In this document: positions 25,801 through 34,549 of the stretch, one piece after another
How positions within the stretch are numbered: the first letter of the stretch is position 1
Layout of the letters: each line of letters begins with the position of its first letter
NCBI GenBank assembly: GCA_037147055.1
Contig: JBAWVW010000002.1
Span: 4,813-68,812, forward strand
Source of the DNA: Casp-actino8 sp037147055
Lineage (GTDB): Bacteria; Actinomycetota; Acidimicrobiia; Acidimicrobiales; Ilumatobacteraceae
Direction of reading: 5' to 3'
DNA length: 64,000 nucleotides
Position numbers and translations under genes: made by a program
The notes under the pieces: generated by a model
What the model saw: only the letters and a program-made list of their open reading frames with translations
Told to the model about the DNA's origin: nothing
The model's database searches: none

Positions 25801-26918
25801 AGCATCTCCTGGTGACGAATGACTTTCCCCCAAAGATCGGCGGGATTCAGTCCTTGCTGTGGGAATGGTGGCGTCGCCTTCCGGCAGATTCTTTCGCCGT
25901 TCTCACTAGTCCCTATAAAGGATCAGAGGAATTTGACGCATCTCAACCATTTCATATTGAGCGCACTCGGGAACCGGTTTTGTTACCGCATCCGTGGATG
26001 GTCAGGCGTGTCAACGAAATGGCGAAGCGAGTTGGAGCAGACCTAGTGGTGCTTGATCCTGCTGTTCCTCTCGGCATCATCGGACCGCGTTTGGCTTTGC
26101 CTTATGACGTGGTGTTACATGGTGCCGAAGTGACAGTGCCCGGCCGGATACCTGGGTCAAAACAAGTTCTTTCTCATGTCCTTCATGGAGCGCGTCATGT
26201 CGTGGCCGCGGGGCAATACCCCGCAGCCGAAGCACAGCGTGCGGCTGGTCGGGCCTTGCCGATGACCGTTGTGCCTCCTGGGGTGGATATCCACCGTTTC
26301 GCTCCGTTGAGCAGTGAACAGCGATCAGTGGCTCGTCAAGATTTTGGTTTCAATGACGAAACTGAACTTGTGATTGGCATAAGCCGTTTGGTACCGCGCA
26401 AAGGATTTGATACCGCGATTCGTGCTGTAGCACGACTGAAAAAATCGCGTCCGCATCTTGTCTTAGCCATTGCTGGTTCGGGTCGAGATCGCCAACGTCT
26501 GGAAAAACTTGCACGTGAACTAGATGCACCAGTGAAGTTTTTAGGTCGAGTTGCTCACGAAGATCTGCCTCGTTTGTACGGCTGTGCTGATGTGTACACA
26601 ATGTTGTGTCGTAATCGTTGGGGAGGGCTTGAACAAGAAGGTTTCGGCATCGTCTTCGTCGAAGCAGCAGCCTGTGGTATTCCGCAGATCGCTGGTTTAA
26701 GTGGTGGCGCTGCCGATGCTGTGGCGCATGAAGAAACTGGTTATGTGGTCAATGATTCCACTGACGTCAATGCGGTGGCGCAACATATCGCCGACCTTTT
26801 GGACGATCCCGAACTTCGACAGCGGATGGGCTTGGCCTCGCGCCAGAGAGCGATCACCGAGTTTTCTTATGAGATGCTCGCCGAGCGCCTCGGCAATGTT
26901 TTTGGAGTGTGGTCATGA
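25797..26918 (+). CDS. pimB: GT4 glycosyltransferase, PimB-like mannosyltransferase
   Basis: Probably the second mannosyltransferase of phosphatidylinositol mannoside synthesis, acting at the inner membrane face with GDP-mannose. The 373-aa protein has the GT-B fold: N-terminal TNDFPPKIGGIQS, a middle VPPGVDIHRF, the ISRLVPRKGFD donor site, and the E-x7-E motif (EQEGFGIVFVEAAACG). Its neighbours (small membrane protein, SRPBCC, ROK glucokinase) match the surroundings of pimB in Corynebacteriales. The inositol monophosphatase and polyprenol-mannose synthase genes within 10 kb fit such a pathway. The exact acceptor is inferred. Confidence 0.82.
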   Translation: MKHLLVTNDFPPKIGGIQSLLWEWWRRLPADSFAVLTSPYKGSEEFDASQPFHIERTREPVLLPHPWMVRRVNEMAKRVGADLVVLDPAVPLGIIGPRLALPYDVVLHGAEVTVPGRIPGSKQVLSHVLHGARHVVAAGQYPAAEAQRAAGRALPMTVVPPGVDIHRFAPLSSEQRSVARQDFGFNDETELVIGISRLVPRKGFDTAIRAVARLKKSRPHLVLAIAGSGRDRQRLEKLARELDAPVKFLGRVAHEDLPRLYGCADVYTMLCRNRWGGLEQEGFGIVFVEAAACGIPQIAGLSGGAADAVAHEETGYVVNDSTDVNAVAQHIADLLDDPELRQRMGLASRQRAITEFSYEMLAERLGNVFGVWS

Positions 26919-27424
26919 ACGGTACAAGAATCATCCGCCTGAATATTTTGGCAACTGTCATTTTTTCGGTATCAGCTGTTTGGGCGGCGACAGTTTTTGA
27001 TGGCCTCGCCAAGTCGCAAGGAGTGGTCGTGGCGCTCTTGCTTTTTGCTATGGGGACCGGGGCTTTTTTGTGGGGTTATTGGACCGCCGTTCAGCGCAGT
27101 CGGCAAGAGGAGATTTCTGTCGCCGAACTCTATTTCCTCATGGGTCCGGTGATTCCTCGACGCGTCAAGGTCGTGATGCATTCTTGTTTAGCAACTCAGA
27201 GTCTGGTGGCACTGGCGACGGCCCTGTCGCGTCCGAACAGTCCGAGTGGAGATGGCTTGACAAGTAGGCCGGGATCGACTTTAGCCTTTGGGGTGTTGGT
27301 GCCCGTCTTGGGTCTAGGACTTAACGGTTTGTGGGCGGCGAGCCACGGAAAATTTGCTCCCCGACGACTAAAGAATGGAACTGAGGTCGCTGTTTGCCCT
27401 CCTGACACGGATCCGATCGGCTAG
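26915..27424 (+). CDS. Conserved membrane protein next to pimB
   Basis: A 169-aa protein with about four hydrophobic segments (roughly 8-28, 36-56, 87-105 and 125-147) and a short polar tail. The ATG at 26915 overlaps the pimB stop (ATGA) and is preferred over the GTG two codons earlier. A similar membrane protein lies beside pimB and the SRPBCC gene in other actinobacteria. No catalytic motif is visible; a role in envelope glycolipid synthesis is suggested only by its position. Confidence 0.75.
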   Translation: MNGTRIIRLNILATVIFSVSAVWAATVFDGLAKSQGVVVALLLFAMGTGAFLWGYWTAVQRSRQEEISVAELYFLMGPVIPRRVKVVMHSCLATQSLVALATALSRPNSPSGDGLTSRPGSTLAFGVLVPVLGLGLNGLWAASHGKFAPRRLKNGTEVAVCPPDTDPIG

Positions 27425-27433
27425 AACTTAGTT

Positions 27434-27874
27434 ATGGCCGACACGGCGTCTTTGACGATCACTATCAATGCCCCTCATGACAAATGTTGGGATATCGCAA
27501 CAACCTTTGAGCAATACCCCGACTGGGCTCACGATATTAAATCGGCAGTTGTACTTGCCCGCGATGATCAAGGTCGAGCGACTCAGGTTGAGTTTCGTAC
27601 CTCGGCTCTTGGTCGCAGTACCCACTACACCTTGTCCTATGACTACAGCGCCGCCCCTGCGCGCTTGGCATGGCATATGGTTTCGGGTGACATTATGCGC
27701 GCCGTTGATGGGGCATTTATGTTTTCTCCCGACTCCAGCGGAGGAGTGGTTTTGACTTACAACTTGTCTATTGAACTTGTTGTCCCGCTGCCAGGCTTCG
27801 TGAAGCGACGCGCTGAAGTGCGTATCTTGAATACCGTCAAGCAATTGAAGGTTCAAGCTGAATCTCAGGGGTGA
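27434..27874 (+). CDS. SRPBCC (polyketide cyclase/START-like) family protein
   Basis: The 146-aa product has the helix-grip layout of SRPBCC proteins: an N-terminal strand (ASLTITINAPHDKCWDIATTFEQYPDW), central strands, and a long C-terminal helix (KRRAEVRILNTVKQLKVQAE). These proteins bind hydrophobic ligands in a cavity. Homologues stand beside pimB in mycobacteria (Rv2185c type), consistent with lipid metabolism. The ligand is unknown. The next gene begins 4 nt after its stop. Confidence 0.85.
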   Translation: MADTASLTITINAPHDKCWDIATTFEQYPDWAHDIKSAVVLARDDQGRATQVEFRTSALGRSTHYTLSYDYSAAPARLAWHMVSGDIMRAVDGAFMFSPDSSGGVVLTYNLSIELVVPLPGFVKRRAEVRILNTVKQLKVQAESQG

Positions 27875-27878
27875 ACCC

Positions 27879-28820
27879 GTGAGTTCGGCCTCAGACACAT
27901 CTCGGCGAGTTGGCATTGATGTCGGCGGGACCAAATGTCTCGGTGTCATTTGGAGTGAGGGACGAATCGTTGAGGAAATCCGCCGAACGACCCCGGACGG
28001 TGCAGGTGCTTTGATTGATGTTTTGGCATCAATTGTCAAAGACTTTGGGGTCATAGATTCCGTAGGAATCGGAATATGTGGATTGGTCACTCGCTCCGGA
28101 GTGGTGCGCGCTTCGCCGAATTTGCTTGGAATTGCTGACTTCGCCGTTGGTTCGTTGCTGAGTGAGCGTTTGGGCTATCAAGTTTGGGTCGATAACGATG
28201 CCACCTGTGCCACGGTCGCCGAATGGGTTGCGGGTGCTGCCGCGGGTTGTCGCGACGCAATTGTCGTTGCCCTTGGCACTGGAAACGGTGGCGGTATTGT
28301 CGCCGGAGGAAAGTTGATTCGTGGCACTAATGGTTTCGCTGGCGAATTCGGGCACATGATTGTCGACCCCGACGGCCCCTTATGTCCGTGCGGTCGGCGG
28401 GGTTGTTGGGAACGTTACGCCTCGGGTAATGGGTTGGCCGATATTGCCCAGCGGGCGGCCCGAGGCGGCAAGCAAAAGTGCATTCTTGAACTCGCAGGGT
28501 CACTGGAACAAATACGTGGAGAGCATGTCGCTCGCGCCATCGCTATGGGGGACGCCGAGGCATCGTTGATTATTGGTGAATTTGCCCATTGGATTGCACT
28601 CGGTCTTGCCAACCTGACTAATGCTCTTGACCCGGAGATGTTTGTCATCGGTGGTGGTCTTGCGGCCTCCGGGGATATGTTTCTTGACGCAGTCCGTCGG
28701 TCCTTGAGTGAAATTTTATATTCACCAACCTTGCGACCTCACCCAAGAGTTGTATTGGCGCACTTCAGCGAGCATGCTGGGGCGGTCGGAGCGGCGTTTT
28801 TACCCACCCAGACGTTCTGA
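27879..28820 (+). CDS. glk: ROK-family glucokinase
   Basis: Phosphorylates glucose (or another hexose) with ATP in the cytosol. The 313-aa protein has the N-terminal phosphate loop (IDVGGTKCLGV), the sugar-binding WVDNDATCA and GEFGHMIVD with catalytic Asp and zinc-binding His, and the zinc cysteines of CPCGRRGCWE. The arrangement matches actinobacterial ROK glucokinases, which commonly follow the SRPBCC gene. Start is GTG at 27879. A second ROK protein lies at 38905. Substrate is inferred from family and place. Confidence 0.85.
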   Translation: MSSASDTSRRVGIDVGGTKCLGVIWSEGRIVEEIRRTTPDGAGALIDVLASIVKDFGVIDSVGIGICGLVTRSGVVRASPNLLGIADFAVGSLLSERLGYQVWVDNDATCATVAEWVAGAAAGCRDAIVVALGTGNGGGIVAGGKLIRGTNGFAGEFGHMIVDPDGPLCPCGRRGCWERYASGNGLADIAQRAARGGKQKCILELAGSLEQIRGEHVARAIAMGDAEASLIIGEFAHWIALGLANLTNALDPEMFVIGGGLAASGDMFLDAVRRSLSEILYSPTLRPHPRVVLAHFSEHAGAVGAAFLPTQTF

Positions 28821-28861
28821 GACGACATCTCGTGTTCACGGTCTTGTCACTGCAAACTGGT

Positions 28862-28867
28862 TAGCCT
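28862..28867 (+). promoter_or_regulatory. Putative -10 box of the ACT-domain gene
   Basis: TAGCCT lies 6 nt before the GTG start at 28874, with no Shine-Dalgarno between; it fits the leaderless pattern seen elsewhere in the window. Confidence 0.4.
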
Positions 28868-28873
28868 GCACAC

Positions 28874-29518
28874 GTGCAAACCTATGTACTACGACTGTGG
28901 TTACCAGACTTTCCCGGAACCCTTGGTCGAGTTGCTGCGGCAATTGGTCAAGCGGGCGGAGATGTGATTGGCATTGAGATTTTAGAACGCGGCGCTGGTA
29001 TGGCGATTGATGAACTGATCGTTGTTATTCCCTCTGACGCAGAAAATACCATGGAGCATTTGATTGCCGAGGTCAGTCGAGTTGATGGGGTGGCAGTTGA
29101 AGATGTTCACCCCGTGGCCCTTGACCGACCCGATCAAAGTGTCTTGGCTCTTGACACTGCGGCGCGGATCATGGAGTCTCCACAAGATGAACGTCTGGAA
29201 GCCACGTGTGAACTCGTTTGCGAGATGCTGGAATCTGATTGGTGCACGATCATGCGGCGCGACAAAGCCATTCCCCTGGCGGTCTCAGGCGATGTCCCCG
29301 ACTTGCCCTGGGTCATAGCATTTTTGGCTGGCACAAGTCATCTGGCAAGTGATGCGGCCCACGAACACACACCGGCGGACATCGCTTGGGCACCGTTGGA
29401 TCTTTTGGATGCTGCAATTGTCGTTGGTCGTATCCGTGGGGCATTTCGCTTGCGTGAGCGTCAACACGTGACGCTGATCGCGCGCATTGTCAGTTCTGCT
29501 CTAGTGGGCTTTGATTGA
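28874..29518 (+). CDS. ACT-domain regulatory-type protein
   Basis: The 214-aa product opens with an ACT fold (about 1-80: YVLRLWLPDFPGTLGRVAAAIGQAGGDVIGIEI), a domain that senses amino acids or similar small ligands. The C-terminal half (about 95-214) looks like a single small GAF-like domain ending in a helix (RLRERQHVTLIARIVSSALV). No enzyme motif is visible, so a regulatory or sensory role is likely. GTG start. It converges on glpK with only 4 bp between the stop codons. Confidence 0.75.
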   Translation: MQTYVLRLWLPDFPGTLGRVAAAIGQAGGDVIGIEILERGAGMAIDELIVVIPSDAENTMEHLIAEVSRVDGVAVEDVHPVALDRPDQSVLALDTAARIMESPQDERLEATCELVCEMLESDWCTIMRRDKAIPLAVSGDVPDLPWVIAFLAGTSHLASDAAHEHTPADIAWAPLDLLDAAIVVGRIRGAFRLRERQHVTLIARIVSSALVGFD

Positions 29519-29522
29519 CGAT

Positions 29523-31025
29523 CTAATGCTCAGCCCACTGCAGAGAGCGTTGTACCGCTCGCAACCATGTGGCGTGCAAGGTGTTGGCGGCTTGGCGTTC
29601 AGCAGATTCATCGTCATGAGGAGTGACTAAAAGATCAGTCTTCCAACGCGCTTTCACAGCATCTAGTGATGGCCAAATATTTTCGGCAAGGCCAGCCAAG
29701 AAGGCTGCGCCAAGGGCGGTGGTCTCTTGATCGCTCGGACGACGCACGGGAATACCAAGTTGGTCGGCCTGCATCTCGACAAGGAGGTCCATCACCGATG
29801 CACCTCCGTCAATGCGTAGTTCGGCGATCGTTTGACCGCTTGCTCGCGTCATCGCTTCAATAGCATCACGAGTTTGTAGGGCCATTGCTTCGACTACTGC
29901 GCGGGCGATATGAGCACGAGTGGTGCCACGAGTTATCCCCACGATCGTTCCTCGAGCGTAGGGATCCCACCAAGGGCTTCCCAGTCCCGTGAATGCGGGC
30001 ACGACAAAGACACCACCATTATCATCAACTGATGCGGCGAGAGGTCCGATTTCATCTGCCGAAGTGATGATCCCAAGAGAATCGCGTAGCCACTGCACAG
30101 CTGCTCCGGTCACAAAGATTGCGCCCTCAAGAGCGTAAGTGGTCGCAGTTGTCCCGTCTTTGTTTTTGATTGACCATGCCACCGTCGTGAGCAAACCTTG
30201 TGCGGCTGGAGGACAGGAATCCCCAATATTCATGAGAATAAAACTGCCGGTGCCGTAAGTATTTTTGGCCATTCCAATATCAAAACATGCTTGTCCAAAA
30301 AGGGCGGCTTGTTGATCGCCAGCGATTCCTGAAATAGCAATGCCAAGCGGAAGTTCCTTTGTTGCGGTGATTCCAAAGCGACCGCTTGAGGGCATGACCT
30401 CAGCTAAATATTCAAGTGGAACTCCGAGAATCTCACTCATCGTTGGGCTCCACGTGAGGGTCGTGATATCAAACAGCATTGTGCGGCTGGCGTTGGAAGG
30501 GTCGGTAGCAAAGATTGCGCCGTCGGTCAACTTCCATAGCAACCAGCTATCAATCGTTGCGAGAGCAAGATCGGGGGACTGGGGAATCCCGTGTTGCAAC
30601 ATCCATGACATCTTCGTGCCCGAAAAGTATGGGTCAAGGACAAGACCTGTGAGCGCTCGCACAGTTGCCAGATGCCCGGCTTCTTCGAGATCTTGACATA
30701 CCTCGGCGGTGCGTCGATCTTGCCAGACGATCGCGCGTCCGTACACTTCTCCACTGCGACGATTCCAAGCGACAACTGTTTCGCGTTGATTGGTGATGCC
30801 TATCGCACGCGGTATGCCAACCTGTTTCACGACGTCATTGAATGTGGCCACGACAGCTCGCCAGATTTCTTCAGCGTCGTGTTCAACCCATCCTGGTTCG
30901 GGGAAGTACTGCGTGAATTCTTGATAGTAGGCGATGCTGGGGCGGTCATCTTGAAACACTGCGCGGCAACGAACTCCAGTCGTGCCTGCATCAATGGCTA
31001 AGACATACGCGTCAGCGTCCGCCAC
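29523..31025 (-). CDS. glpK: Glycerol kinase
   Basis: FGGY-family kinase making glycerol 3-phosphate from glycerol and ATP. The 500-aa protein has the glycerol contacts expected from E. coli GlpK: the Arg-Glu pair in NQRET, the Tyr in LDPYFSGTKM and the Asp in GDQQAALFGQ, plus WQDRRT and the C-terminal RIDGGAS motif. The first loop reads DAGTTGVR where the usual form is DQGTTSSR, so one nucleotide-loop residue is changed. It follows a small membrane protein by 2 nt and probably shares its promoter. glpF and glpD are not in the window. Confidence 0.92.
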   Translation of the reverse strand: MADADAYVLAIDAGTTGVRCRAVFQDDRPSIAYYQEFTQYFPEPGWVEHDAEEIWRAVVATFNDVVKQVGIPRAIGITNQRETVVAWNRRSGEVYGRAIVWQDRRTAEVCQDLEEAGHLATVRALTGLVLDPYFSGTKMSWMLQHGIPQSPDLALATIDSWLLWKLTDGAIFATDPSNASRTMLFDITTLTWSPTMSEILGVPLEYLAEVMPSSGRFGITATKELPLGIAISGIAGDQQAALFGQACFDIGMAKNTYGTGSFILMNIGDSCPPAAQGLLTTVAWSIKNKDGTTATTYALEGAIFVTGAAVQWLRDSLGIITSADEIGPLAASVDDNGGVFVVPAFTGLGSPWWDPYARGTIVGITRGTTRAHIARAVVEAMALQTRDAIEAMTRASGQTIAELRIDGGASVMDLLVEMQADQLGIPVRRPSDQETTALGAAFLAGLAENIWPSLDAVKARWKTDLLVTPHDDESAERQAANTLHATWLRAVQRSLQWAEH

Positions 31026-31027
31026 GG

Positions 31028-31384
31028 CTAGCGCTTCTTAGGTTTGTTGGTCGGGCGTCGCGAAGATGGCCCAGTGCTTGTGCGTCGCGTTGCTGCCGGT
31101 GGGGAGCGACGCTCAGGTGCAGATGGGGGAGCCTTCTTACGAGCCAATGTTTGCTCGCGCAAAGCGCGATACGTCTGACGTTGATAGCCGATCTTTGCCA
31201 GAACCCAGCCGAATAACAAGTACATCGGCAGCGATGCCACGAGGCCCACAACAGATCCAACAGTCACCTTGTCGCGTAGGAAAACAGCAAATATCACGGC
31301 CATGACACCGACGTACACCAACCATTCACGGAGCAACCTTTGCCAGTTCACAGTTCTCGACGAATCCCAAGCCATGTCGTCCAT
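31028..31384 (-). CDS. Small membrane protein with basic tail
   Basis: I do not recognise this 118-aa protein. It has two hydrophobic segments (about 22-40 and 46-66) and a long C-terminal tail rich in Arg, Lys, Pro and Ser (residues 82-118) that should lie in the cytosol and might bind nucleic acid or acidic lipids. It is the first gene of a unit with glpK. Its start codon is 23 bp from that of pfkA on the other strand, and a minus-strand TAGACA lies 7 nt before its ATG. Confidence 0.7.
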   Translation of the reverse strand: MDDMAWDSSRTVNWQRLLREWLVYVGVMAVIFAVFLRDKVTVGSVVGLVASLPMYLLFGWVLAKIGYQRQTYRALREQTLARKKAPPSAPERRSPPAATRRTSTGPSSRRPTNKPKKR

Positions 31385-31391
31385 TGTTTCA

Positions 31392-31401
31392 TGTCTAGGC
31401 T
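31392..31401. promoter_or_regulatory. Overlapping divergent -10 boxes between the membrane protein and pfkA
   Basis: Plus-strand TAGGCT (31396-31401) is 6 nt before the pfkA ATG; minus-strand TAGACA (31397-31392) is 7 nt before the other ATG. They share a CTAG core. The whole gap is 23 bp, so both promoters must lie here or inside the genes; neither start has a Shine-Dalgarno. Confidence 0.45.
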
Positions 31402-31407
31402 GACCTG

Positions 31408-32442
31408 ATGCGCATTGGAATCATGACTGGCGGTGGAGACTGTCCTGGACTGAACGCAGTCATTCGTGCCATTGTGCGAAAAGGTGATGCGGTTTATGGC
31501 GATGAGTTCATCGGATTCCTTGATTCTTGGGATGGCGTCATGGATCAGCGCTTTATTGACTTGCCTGCTTCGGCTGTGCGTGGCCTTCTACCACGCGGGG
31601 GAACAATTCTTGGTACGCGTCGTGGAAGTCCATACGATACGAACGACGGCGTTGAGCAAGTACGGAGATGCTTTACTGAACAACGTCTTGATGCCTTGAT
31701 AGTGATTGGTGGAAATGGCTCGCTGACCGTTTCGTCTCTGTTATTTGCCGAGACTGGCTTGCCGATCGTCGGGGTCCCTAAAACAATTGACAATGATGTT
31801 TTTGGAACTGAACTCTCATTTGGATTTCATACTGCCGTGCAAATTGCTACCGAAGCCATTGATCGGCTGCACACCACCGCAGAGAGTCATGATCGTGTCA
31901 TGGTCGTTGAGTTGATGGGTCGTGACACGGGATGGATTGCGGTGTACGCCGGCATTGCTGGAGGGGCAACTGTCATTCTTGTGCCCGAAGAACCATTCGA
32001 TATTGCTGAAGTTTGCGCCGAAGTATCAAGTCGTCATCAAGGTGGGCGCTTTGCATCGATTGTTGTGGTCGCCGAGGGAGCGCAACCGATACTTGGGACG
32101 ATGGCCACGATTGACTATGCCACCGACCATCTTGGACGGCCCCGTTATGGCGGCATCTGTGTGGGGATCGCTGAAGAAATAGAAAAACGCACAGGGTTTG
32201 AGGCGCGTGTTGTGCAAATTGGTCACGTACAAAGGGGAGGAACCCCAACTGCGTTCGATCGTATTTTATGTACCCGCTTTGGTCTGGCGGCTGTTGACGC
32301 GGTTCACGAAGGAGCATTTGGTTGCATGGTGGCGGTTGAGGGGACAAAGATAGGACGGGTACCTCTCAGCGAGATGGTGGGCAAGATTCGTACTGTAGAT
32401 CTTGATCTCTTCCACGAAATTGGTGATGTCTTCTTCGGCTAG
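31408..32442 (+). CDS. pfkA: 6-phosphofructokinase
   Basis: Phosphorylates fructose 6-phosphate in glycolysis. The 344-aa product has the phosphate loop GGGDCPGLN, the PKTIDND catalytic motif, the substrate segment VELMGRDTGWIA and the VQIGHVQRGGTPTAFDR effector/substrate region. The Gly in GGNGS is the residue associated with ATP rather than pyrophosphate use; the Lys in PKTIDND is typical of the actinobacterial mixed-substrate group. The Asp that usually precedes that Gly is Asn here, which is unusual because it helps hold magnesium. ATP as donor is likely but not certain. Confidence 0.9.
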   Translation: MRIGIMTGGGDCPGLNAVIRAIVRKGDAVYGDEFIGFLDSWDGVMDQRFIDLPASAVRGLLPRGGTILGTRRGSPYDTNDGVEQVRRCFTEQRLDALIVIGGNGSLTVSSLLFAETGLPIVGVPKTIDNDVFGTELSFGFHTAVQIATEAIDRLHTTAESHDRVMVVELMGRDTGWIAVYAGIAGGATVILVPEEPFDIAEVCAEVSSRHQGGRFASIVVVAEGAQPILGTMATIDYATDHLGRPRYGGICVGIAEEIEKRTGFEARVVQIGHVQRGGTPTAFDRILCTRFGLAAVDAVHEGAFGCMVAVEGTKIGRVPLSEMVGKIRTVDLDLFHEIGDVFFG

Positions 32443-32463
32443 GTATGACACCGAACAAAATAT

Positions 32464-33075
32464 TTAAAGAATCGGATCAACGATCGCGGGGAGTGCGGGT
32501 TGACTACTGGCGGTGCGACCCGGGTAATCAAAAGGTGTGAGCGGATCCGAGGTCAATGATCCATCGCCACGTGGCCACTCTTGGGTTTGGCCTTGTACGA
32601 CAATCAAGACACGTTCAATGCCAGGGATTTCGCTCAGTGTGAGCACAATTTGAGCTACCGCGGAAACCAAGTCGTCACCCGTGGCCTGAAAGATGCTTTC
32701 TGAAACATCAACTTTGACAATATCGGTTGCTACGTAGCGAGCAGAGATCAGTTTTGTGCCTTGGGGTATGGCTGATCGCAAATTCTGATTTTGTTCACTC
32801 GTCGTCGGGCCGTTGAATAACGCATTGATGACCGGTTGTGGTTCACTGAGAACATCACGTTGAACCACGACCAATAGCTGGGTGGTCTCATTATCGGTGC
32901 GTTGTAGGTAGATGCGCCCGACGCCCGATTCACTTGCGACAGGAGACGAGGAGTTATTCATGTCGCTTTGTAGGTTGCGTCCTATCACCTGCGAGGAGTC
33001 CTGAGTTCCGTAAGAACAACCACATGCGAGTGTAAGAATCAGACCCGCAAGAAAAATCGAACGGCATGTTCGCAT
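32464..33075 (-). CDS. GerMN-domain lipoprotein, short LpqB-like protein
   Basis: Third gene of an mtrA-mtrB-lpqB type operon. From the ATG at 33075 the 203-aa product has a lipoprotein-like signal (MRTCRSIFLAGLILTLACGC) and a GerMN domain (about 70-170). In other actinobacteria LpqB is about 580 aa and carries a C-terminal beta-propeller; that part is missing here. LpqB modulates the MtrB kinase from outside the membrane. A longer upstream reading extends into mtrB and is not used; the chosen start is 4 nt after the mtrB stop. The orthology to LpqB rests on order plus domain. Confidence 0.8.
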   Translation of the reverse strand: MRTCRSIFLAGLILTLACGCSYGTQDSSQVIGRNLQSDMNNSSSPVASESGVGRIYLQRTDNETTQLLVVVQRDVLSEPQPVINALFNGPTTSEQNQNLRSAIPQGTKLISARYVATDIVKVDVSESIFQATGDDLVSAVAQIVLTLSEIPGIERVLIVVQGQTQEWPRGDGSLTSDPLTPFDYPGRTASSQPALPAIVDPIL

Positions 33076-33079
33076 TTTG

Positions 33080-34543
33080 TTAGACCCTCTCAGCCGGTAA
33101 CTCAATGATAAAACAGGCGCCGTCGCCGCCATCGTGTCGCTCCTCAACCCACACCCGACCGCGATGAAGTTTGACATGCTCATCCACGAGGGAGAGTCCT
33201 AAGCCAGCGCCATCTGACCCACTTCGTCTTCCCGCTACAACGCCGCGCGCGAAGCGTTCGAAGATGAGATCGCGTTCTTCGGGTGGCACTCCAGGACCGT
33301 GGTCTGCAACGGTGATCCATATCTGCGATGGCGGTTGCTCATCATCGGGCACGAAGACAGAGATTTCTAAGTCTCCGCCTCCATAGGAACGACCATTATC
33401 AACAAGGTTGGCGATGACTCGTGCAAGGCGGCGCCGATCACCGCGAATGAGCATCTCCTCGGCAGTGTCGGTGACCAAGACGCTGCTAGTAGGAAGACTG
33501 CTAATCGCCACTGCTTGACGGACGAATTCGCCCACGAGCAACTCCTCCACATTGAGCCGAATTGCTCCAGCATCGAAACGCGAGATTTCTAAGAGATCCT
33601 CGACCAAACCTTGGAAACGAGCAACGTCAGCGATGAGAAGGTCAAGAGCAACTTGAGCGCGCTCAGGCATCTCCTCGCGACGCGCGTGCATGACTTCTAC
33701 AGATGCAGCGAGGGTCATTAAAGGTGAGCGCAATTCATGGCTGACATCAGATGTGAAGCGAGTATCGCGTTCTACGCGCAGTTGAAGAGCCGCGGCCATG
33801 TCGTTAAATGAAGAGGTCAGGGCCGACAAATCTGGGTCATCAGTTTCCTCGAGTCGAGTGTCAAGGCGTCCACCGGCAATCGCTTGGGCCGCTTGACTCG
33901 CCGCGGTGAGTGGTCGAACGGCACGCGAAGCCACGATCGCACCTAGAAAAATTCCCAACAGAGTGGTGATAATCGCGGCCAAGGTGAGAGCGAGATTGAT
34001 GCTGTTGAGGGTTGACCGCACATCTTGCATTGAGGGAAATTCGAAATAGGCGGCATCTACCGAATCCAATGGGATACCAACTGTTAAGACCAATTCTTTG
34101 TCGACTTCAATACGCATAGTCCGAGGTTCTCGATTATCAATGACCCCGGTGAGCATCTCGCGATCAATGACATTCGACGAAAAGCGCGCATCATCACCTG
34201 TCCATGTGCCACGGAAATACAGTAAGGGACGATTCGCTGTGAGTCGTTCAAGCACGTTCTGTGTATTTGAAGGATTGGAGCGAAGATCAAGTGCTAATTG
34301 AGCGGCATTTTTATAGGTCTGTTCGATGACATTCTTCTCGCGGTCTTCAACCAAGTTCGAGCGCGTGAAGTTGTATGTTGTGAGCGCAAGAAAAACCGAC
34401 AGGGCGCAACTTCCAACACCGAAGGTAATCAAGATTCGCGAACGAAGCCCCATTGGTTTGAATAATCGGGAGTAAGTGCGCCGCCGCCGAACTCTCGGGG
34501 ATTTAGCAACAGGTGCCTCGGAGATGAGAGGTTGTGGGACCAC
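33080..34543 (-). CDS. mtrB: Sensor histidine kinase MtrB
   Basis: Membrane sensor of the MtrAB two-component system, which coordinates cell-wall metabolism and division in actinobacteria. The 487-aa protein has a basic N-terminus, a membrane segment (about 37-58), an extracellular domain (about 60-180), a second membrane segment (about 183-206), HAMP, the HisKA H-box SDVSHELRSPL and an ATPase domain with NLVDNGRSYGGG, DHGPGVP and the GLGLSLV G2 box. It is 6 nt downstream of mtrA and 4 nt upstream of the LpqB-like gene. Confidence 0.9.
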   Translation of the reverse strand: MVPQPLISEAPVAKSPRVRRRRTYSRLFKPMGLRSRILITFGVGSCALSVFLALTTYNFTRSNLVEDREKNVIEQTYKNAAQLALDLRSNPSNTQNVLERLTANRPLLYFRGTWTGDDARFSSNVIDREMLTGVIDNREPRTMRIEVDKELVLTVGIPLDSVDAAYFEFPSMQDVRSTLNSINLALTLAAIITTLLGIFLGAIVASRAVRPLTAASQAAQAIAGGRLDTRLEETDDPDLSALTSSFNDMAAALQLRVERDTRFTSDVSHELRSPLMTLAASVEVMHARREEMPERAQVALDLLIADVARFQGLVEDLLEISRFDAGAIRLNVEELLVGEFVRQAVAISSLPTSSVLVTDTAEEMLIRGDRRRLARVIANLVDNGRSYGGGDLEISVFVPDDEQPPSQIWITVADHGPGVPPEERDLIFERFARGVVAGRRSGSDGAGLGLSLVDEHVKLHRGRVWVEERHDGGDGACFIIELPAERV

Positions 34544-34549
34544 CCAGAA

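Noticed and set aside
27428..28090. A 220-codon minus-strand frame across the SRPBCC gene and glucokinase start
   Set aside because: It is antisense to two genes with clear family motifs and has no recognisable domain.
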